From: Hemicentrotus pulcherrimus
Lineage: Eukaryota; Echinodermata; Echinoidea; Camarodonta; Strongylocentrotidae
Length of the DNA: 64,000 bases
NCBI GenBank assembly: GCA_003118195.1
Contig: BEXV01000089.1
Span: 121,518-185,517, forward strand
Direction: 5' to 3'
Shown: piece by piece, positions 57,713 through 64,000 of the stretch
How the letters are laid out: every line of letters starts with the position of its first letter
How positions within the stretch are numbered: position 1 is the first letter of the stretch
Made by a program: the position numbers and the translations under genes
The notes under the pieces: generated by a model
Told to the model about the DNA's origin: nothing
Seen by the model: the letters and a program-made list of their open reading frames with translations, nothing else
Databases searched by the model: none

Positions 57713-57765
57713 TTTTGTCAGTAGCGCCTGTGACCACCTATGATAGGCGCTCATGGCACTTGTTC
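57677..57765. mobile_element. GAT microsatellite with LINE-type tail
   Basis: (GAT)n at 57679-57709, followed by TTTTTTTTGTCAGTAGCGCC and TGATAGGCGCTCATGGCACTT. In reverse this looks like the 3' end of a CR1/L2-type element on the minus strand. Confidence 0.45.
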
Positions 57766-58594
57766 TACAATGTCTCACAGGTTCAGCGTTCTTGGTCAGT
57801 GTTTCAAATTAAGATCATTTCCATTAGTCTTTGTTGATTTCGTACCTTGGGACAGAAATGTCTCGAGGGCTGACATGAACGTTGACATAGACTCAGTGCT
57901 CCTTATAGATTATGGAAGGTTATTCGACAGCTTAAGTTGAGAGAAATAGAATGCTCTGTCAAACCAACTTGTGCGACTGATAGTCTCTGTCAGGATGTCC
58001 AGAAAAAATTGTAAATCTGACATATCAAATTATGGGTTTCATTGAGAACAGCCAATTTTAAACAAATAGATATCAAAGTACCTATATTCAAGATTTGAAT
58101 GAGTAACTTTGATTTGAGTTGATGATTAGTCATTTCCATATGTTTGCAACATTCTAACATGTAAGGTCGCTTGAAATTATGCATAGGAAAGAAGTCATTA
58201 GTTTGCAAAGATATCATGCATCGTTGACAAAATAAAATCATTATAAACGATTAAAAAAATATATATTGCGAGTTCGTTATTCCCCAATCGCTTGGCGGTG
58301 GCTCCATCAATGGCACCTTTGGGATTGAATTCATAATGAACCCTTGCCAGGATACAGAACTTCTCGTTATTAGAATCGTGGTTTAGAGTCCATTCCCTCA
58401 AGTATTCGTCCAAACAAAAAAGGTTCCAGTCCGTCCAAACACTTGCCTTTACCCACAAACGTAATCAGTGGCATTAGTGTGAGTCTATATTGAAGGAGCA
58501 CTGTCGATTCCATGACATTTGCTCCGGCGACAATTATTGCTCCGCTGTAAATTTCATACACTAATCGAATGGCTAACTTCAACCCTGGATTCAA

Positions 58595-58670
58595 CACTAT
58601 ACCCTACCCTAAACCTAACCCTAAACATAACATAAAACCCTATTGAAACCCTAACCCTAACCCTACATCT
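58595..58670. repeat. Interstitial telomere-like (CCCTAA)n tract
   Basis: Degenerate CCCTAA units, including AACCCTAACCCTAACCCTA at about 58649-58667. It is flanked by TTGCTCCGGCGACAATTATT at the left and GCCCGGAGCAAATGTCGCAG at the right, which contain inverted TTTGCTCCGG words. This looks like a repeat element with an internal telomere-like tract. Confidence 0.7.
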
Positions 58671-59644
58671 TAGACGAAATAAAGCCCGGAGCAAATGTCG
58701 CAGGAGCGAAAATGAAATGCGAATTTACAAGGGCATTGATTAGGAAGGTACGGGAGTGGCCTGTAATATTGTATTTTCCTCGTCCTTTCACAGTTCTCCC
58801 TTTCCCTTTTTCTATCTTCATCTCCTTTTTTTTCTTTTCTCTTTTTCGATATTGGATTGGGGGCACGTGCCCCTGTGTCCTCAGTAGCTACGCAATTGAG
58901 CGTAATCCCGGAGGGTATTATCCAGTTCACATTCATTATCGCGGAGACACCATACATATGGAATGGAAGCAAAGGCATTTCATTCATCTTTACAGTCAAA
59001 TGAGTCAATGAACAAAAGATCTTTGGTACATCTATCAACTTCGGTATTTTAAGGCTGATATGAGGCTGGGTCGGTATAAGATATACAAATACCAACTTTT
59101 ATTTGAAAAATACCTTAGCTAAGCAAGGCATTGCAATTACGAAATGATTTTAATGGCCAAAATTAAACTGATTGAATCTTGCACAGCATAAAACGTACGA
59201 CCATTCGGTACAATGGTCTGAAAATCAGACTATTACTGGCTCTATAGCTCTTAAGTCAATTTGACAACTAATATAGTCATTATTTTCCCACTTAAAGACA
59301 TTATCAAGGCTCCCCTTTTTAGGGAAGTTCTAAATTAGAATTATATTTCAAATGCCGTTGGAATTTAACCTTTTCATTTTATTGGCCAGCAAATGGAACA
59401 TAGTATGTAATAGCGTCTTCCGTGAATTCAAATTCGTTTCTTTGCATACAATTTCACACGTTTAGCAAACAAATTAAACATGTAAATCTTACCCAGTATG
59501 ATATAGAACCCCGCAAGCTTACTTCCATGCTAATTCCTTTTTAAATTGTATGGGTTGGCAAGTAACAAACATGTTATTTATCATCACTAGGGGTGTATAC
59601 CCACTAAATCATCACTATTTAGCAACTAAACGTTCATGTGTTAA

Positions 59645-59793
59645 AGGTAAAGACCAGTTATGGTCATGCGATTGCATTGTGAAATAAATGTTGTGGAATC
59701 GATCAGAAAAGGTTGATCATCTAGCATCTAGCATCTAGATGTATTAGTCAAAACATATTCTGTCACATGATTGGTAATGAGATTGGTAATTGG
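59645..59793. mobile_element. TTAA-flanked MITE, copy C, internally deleted and truncated
   Basis: The left end AGGTAAAGACCAGTTATGG follows TTAA (59641-59644). The family sequence continues to TCTAGCATCTAGCATC, then jumps to TGTATTAGTCAAAACATATTC. The right terminus is missing. Confidence 0.75.
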
Positions 59794-59899
59794 TAACCTA
59801 GCCACATCAATATAGAATTAGCATGGAACTAAGTAAGGGTGTCTTTTTATGAATATGCAATGATATAAGTGCATGCAAAGTGTGTTTACAGACTACAAT

Positions 59900-60250
59900 T
59901 GTATTTATTGGAGTGGCGTACCATAATGGTGTGGGGGAGGGGTATCAATTACGATTGTGACTGAGATGGTAATTGTGACTGTGATCATGATCGTGATTGT
60001 GATTCAGTGTGATGGTGATTCAGATTTTGATGTGATTATGATTGTGATTGAACGGATACACATATATTGTTCTTAACATGTTTAATACAGACTTTAAAAA
60101 AAAAATAACACAACTATAAATGCTTCAAAGAGATTACGAACATTGAATAAATTATCAAAAACAAAACCGAACAAAACATAACAAATAAATCAATGTATAG
60201 AGTATTGATACCCTCCCCCTACCACTATGGTACGCCTCTCCAATAAATAC
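59900..60250. mobile_element. Inverted-repeat element with 50-bp ends
   Basis: The left arm (TGTATTTATTGGAGTGGCGTACCATAATGGT at its core) and the right arm (60203-60250) are near-identical inverted repeats. Between them are a GTGATT-type minisatellite (59951-60050) and AT-rich sequence. Confidence 0.7.
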
Positions 60251-62904
60251 AAATACAAATCAATGATTATGAATATACAATATTCAGAAAATAGTATCAA
60301 TTCTTCAAAGTTCATGAAAGATTTTGTAAAATGTATGCAAGTAATATGATACAAACCATATTTTTTTTCCTTCTTAGTTTTGGGGGATAAAAAAAGAAAT
60401 TAATGGGACAAATATATAAAGCAATTGATAAATAGTGAGGCAATGACGTCACAAACTGATAACTAGATTGGCAATTTGTGTAGTGATTTTCTAAGTCCCA
60501 CAGCTCTTCATACGATATAAAAATTCATAACTTACATATTAGTTATCCGATTTTACTCAAATTTTGTTTGCTCCGTTTATCATGTTTTTATGCATCTATT
60601 AAACGCAAATTATTTTTGGAGTGGAATTAGACTTTCCCATAATTCTCTCATTACCCATCTCTATTGCATAAAGAAAATATGAATATAATCTGTTGCTTTG
60701 ATTAAGAACATTTGAACATTTTATCAGTATCAAACAGGGGAAAGAAGTGGAGAGGAAATTATTCAAAACGAACATTTAAGATTTCTGCTAAATGTTCATT
60801 CGTGATGGATACGAATGCAAGTAAGTTAAAATGTAGGAAAATTCATTATAGAGCGATGATAAATCAATTATTTGACGTCAATTGATTCGTTCATTTTATA
60901 TGAATGCGGTGACTTGTCGGTAAAGACCGGTAGGCTGTGGTATCTACTCAATCTATCAAACGATACGAAATCTATAGTTAATGTATATAAAAGAAATAAA
61001 TAAAACAGGTAGATGCCAGAATGATGACAATGACAATGATTATAAGTTTGAATACAAAAATAATCAAACAATGTGGTCTGAGGTCATATTTGTTTGTTTG
61101 TTTGATTGATTTTATTTCTGCGTTCAAAAAATATACAAATTCATAGTACAAAATTTCGAACAATAACGAATACAATGAATACAAAGTTTACAAAAGTAAT
61201 CAAATGAAAAATCATGTAAAATTATATCATTCAATAAACATGTACGAAGCATACAATAACGTAAGAAATATGAAATATTTTCAATAAATTAGAGAAATAA
61301 TTTTGAACGCAGGAGACCACCATCGTGAGCGGTTAGGCTGGAGATGGATGGTGGCCTCGTATTTATTGCAATAATAGGCAGTTTTATCCACCAGCCTGAC
61401 CAGCGTGTTATTGAACAATATTTATGCTCGATAACAAATGTATGTAAAAGGTATGTAATTTTCCCAGCCCAGTACATGTTCGCAACTTTTTTTTAAGGGT
61501 GGAGCTTAGCAGGTCTGAAGAAAAAAAAATGATTTAGATGTTTGAATAACAAAATAGGAGTTGGTTTCAGCCCTGCACATCAATAGGAATCAATTTATGT
61601 TTGGATGTCACACGACATTTAAAGATGAAATTAAATGGTGCTAAGGTAGTGAATTCAATGCTAGATGTACAATTACAGATAATCTGAAATTTTGAGTGAA
61701 AACGGATCACTATTAACGACATAAATGGGGAAAACTGATCTCATCGATTTCTTAATTCTCCCAACAATATGATTACAATTTAATTACATTTTAGGTGAAT
61801 GTAAATCGTCACAAAGCAATGAATTTGCTCTATATTCCATTTCCAGACATTTAAGTGTTGAAAGATTTAAAGCCTGTCTTTTGTTTAATTTTAATAGAAA
61901 ACCGGTTGAGAAAACAAACAAAATGGTTGGAAGAATTTACTGTTAGTCACTATTAGAGGGTGTTGCACAGTGACGCCTTCTTAAAAAATCATTAATATCT
62001 TTGTGGTTTGAGAACCTTATCATGATTATATGCATGTTAGAGGGTTAGTTCAGTAAAAGGAAGATAATAAGTAACATTTCATACAAAAATTACGCAATTT
62101 TTTAATCAACCTTCAACAATGTTAACTGGTTAAGAGAAGAACATTTTGTTAAAGTTTGAACGAAAGCAAACAAAAATAAGAACCTTGTGATTTTAAAAAG
62201 GAAGTTGTAATCACTATCACAAGTGCGGGCACTTCTAACTGGATGAGTCGGTAATGTCACTGTGACGTGCAGTGGTGCCGGACAACTTGCTCAACACACT
62301 AAAATGGATCAGGGGGGTCTTTCTATTTAAACGAACAAAATGAACTCATATAACGAAAGTTGGATTGCCCTTTAACTCTCAATCTTTCCTCTGATAGAGC
62401 TAGAAGATGTAGCTTAATTCTCGTCACCTTGTTTGCTTGAGAGTGGAAGTGAGTGCTTCTCGTCTTACCAAACAAAAAAACTCTTCTCAGTCGGAACAAG
62501 CTGAACTAACACGCTGATTACCAGCGGGCCGACAAGCGAATCCCTTGTTATCACCCAAACAAATGGCGGACAAAATAGATGAACGTGCAATGTAGTTAGA
62601 TCATTAGAAATTATAAGGGACGTCTTCAAATTATGATGAAACTGTGGCGTGTTTTTGTTGTTGAGGGGGAAGGGTGTATTTTACTACTGTAGACCGTAGT
62701 TAAATGTGTATATCGAAAAAGTTTTATCTTGATTGTGACTTTCTTTCGATGTGATTTTTGTATTGTTTGTATTTAAAGTCAAAGGTTACCACAGGAATTA
62801 GGCATATAGTACAAAAGAGAAAAACGTAAGGAATGGAAGATAAGAATCATAGAGATCAGGAGGCGGGAGGGTTTGTCGCACAAATAGACTACATAGAGCT
62901 TGAA

Positions 62905-62933
62905 GGAGAAAGAGAGAGAAAGAGAGAGAGGGT

Positions 62934-62972
<39 letters not shown>

Positions 62973-63109
62973 GCTGTAATGATTGAAAGATATCAAAAGG
63001 GTGGAAGACAGGGGAGAGAGAAAACGAAAAAGAAAGTAGGAGAGATACAGGAAATGAGATAGTTGTATATACAGAGAGAGGTGGGGGAATTAAGTGATTG
63101 AGAGAGAGG

Positions 63110-63145
<36 letters not shown>
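62905..63145. repeat. GA-rich microsatellite
   Basis: Two (GA)n blocks (62938-62972, 63110-63145) within a purine-rich stretch of the plus strand. Confidence 0.9.
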
Positions 63146-63151
<6 letters not shown>

Positions 63152-63869
63152 TCCTAGCTGTGGTTGATAACTGAAGACGTTTAGTCGATACACTGCATCT
63201 TTCTGTATACTCAGCCTACCATGGATCCGGATTGGGTTGTTTATTTTTAGGCGGTTTGGCTAGGAGTATCGAGGGGGAAAAGGCTTGCACCACATTCATG
63301 TCTCCGCTTCAATTTACCCATCAGATGCGCAAATAATCGCGGTAGAGTTCGCGGTGATTGGATTCAGGGACTTCGAATCCAGTGGGCGTGTGCATAGTAA
63401 TTTGATAATTATTACCGAGGGTTCAAATGTGCGGGAAAAGTTTTCTCCCCCGGAAAAGGTAGAAGATAATTTTGTGCGAGCTCCACTGCGAAAACGATGC
63501 GAGCAAGGAGTCCGATTGTCTTTGCCACATTGCATGCGATTCATCGATCACCGTGATCGGAGAGGAAGAGTTGTTTGCGAAAAAACAATTTGACATCCCG
63601 GCATATGAAGTATCTTCGACCATATCAGTTTCACTTGGTTGTACCTTAAAAATAGATTCTCCAAAGATTGGAATCCCAAAAGAACTTTTTGATTCCCGCC
63701 AAAAAACTCATGATTACTCAAATCACAGTAGCTTAAGGAAAGAAAACCATTATTACTCTCGCAAGTTTTTATTAAAGGCTCGCTCCCTACTCGTAAAACT
63801 TTTCTGCTTAAAAAAAGGACTACCATCACCACCATCACCAACAATAATTTCAATCGACTACTACCCGAC

Positions 63870-64000
63870 ACGGTTCGAAACCCGACACGGCACTAATATC
63901 CTTTGGCAAGATATTAACCTGCACTTGCTACTCTCCACCCAGGTGTCAAATGGGTACCGGTAGGATGCGGCCGTTATTGTTGGCCAAATAGCTTGTGAGC
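63870..64000 (+). mobile_element. tRNA-derived SINE-like fragment, runs off the window
   Basis: ACGGTTCGAAACCCGACACG, GGCACTAATATCCTTTGGCA, CACTTGCTACTC and CCCAGGTGTCAAATGGGTACC parallel the fragment at 52358-52456. It continues to the window edge. Confidence 0.55.

Larger units (their letters stand above)
51228..64000. other. Region upstream of GAD, no recognised gene
   Basis: Contains the unseen GAD promoter and the repeats listed separately. I found no convincing exon. Open frames at 58663-59095, 63285-63593 and 63472-63963 are repeat-derived or lack recognisable domains. No TATA box or other core promoter element could be assigned. Confidence 0.6.

Noticed and set aside
63472..63963. 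163-codon plus-strand open frame at the right edge
   Set aside because: The last third is a SINE-like fragment and the remainder has no recognised motif.
1..64000. CRISPR array, prophage or bacterial operon
   Set aside because: No direct-repeat/spacer pattern, no ribosome-binding sites and no compact genes; the window is clearly animal nuclear DNA.

Overview
This window is eukaryotic: about 35% GC by impression, with widely spaced small exons, GT-AG introns, abundant short transposable-element remnants, microsatellites, one 300-base assembly gap and two single ambiguous bases. The one well-supported protein gene resembles animal glutamate decarboxylase (GAD) about equally along its length. 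The MITE, LINE and SINE-tail repertoire suggests an invertebrate deuterostome, most likely a sea urchin. The species call is an inference from style, not from a search.

The main gene is a complete GAD gene on the minus strand. The start codon is at 51225-51227 and the stop codon at 14037-14039. Fifteen coding exons, all with GT-AG junctions and phases that agree, sum to 1845 nt (614 residues plus stop). PLP-binding and catalytic residues are intact, so it should encode a working GABA-synthesising enzyme. Intron 1 is 13.8 kb. Introns 3 (5.9 kb) and 10 (6.1 kb) are also long.

Inside GAD intron 10, on the opposite strand, lies a tandem array of ten recognisable tRNA-Thr(CGT)-like genes at 21147-23507 with a repeat period near 150 bp. 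At least four look intact. The array is interrupted by a 5'-truncated CR1/L2-type LINE (22185-22991) bounded by the six-base direct repeat ATGCAA.

Left of GAD (1-14036) is a probable 3' terminal coding exon on the plus strand (1350-1546) with a possible amidated-peptide signature (YRY-GR). Its 5' exons would lie outside the window. The rest of the left flank is repeats and AT-rich sequence. Right of GAD (51228-64000) I see no gene, only microsatellites, SINE-like fragments, a telomere-like repeat tract and inverted-repeat elements.

Other repeats include three copies of a MITE with TTAA target sites (piggyBac-like), several perfect or near-perfect inverted-repeat elements (one forming a 98-bp hairpin next to GAD exon 11), GA/CT tracts that read as long polypyrimidine stretches in the GAD pre-mRNA, and a 460-bp ATC-rich tract. 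No CRISPR array, operon or prokaryotic feature is present.
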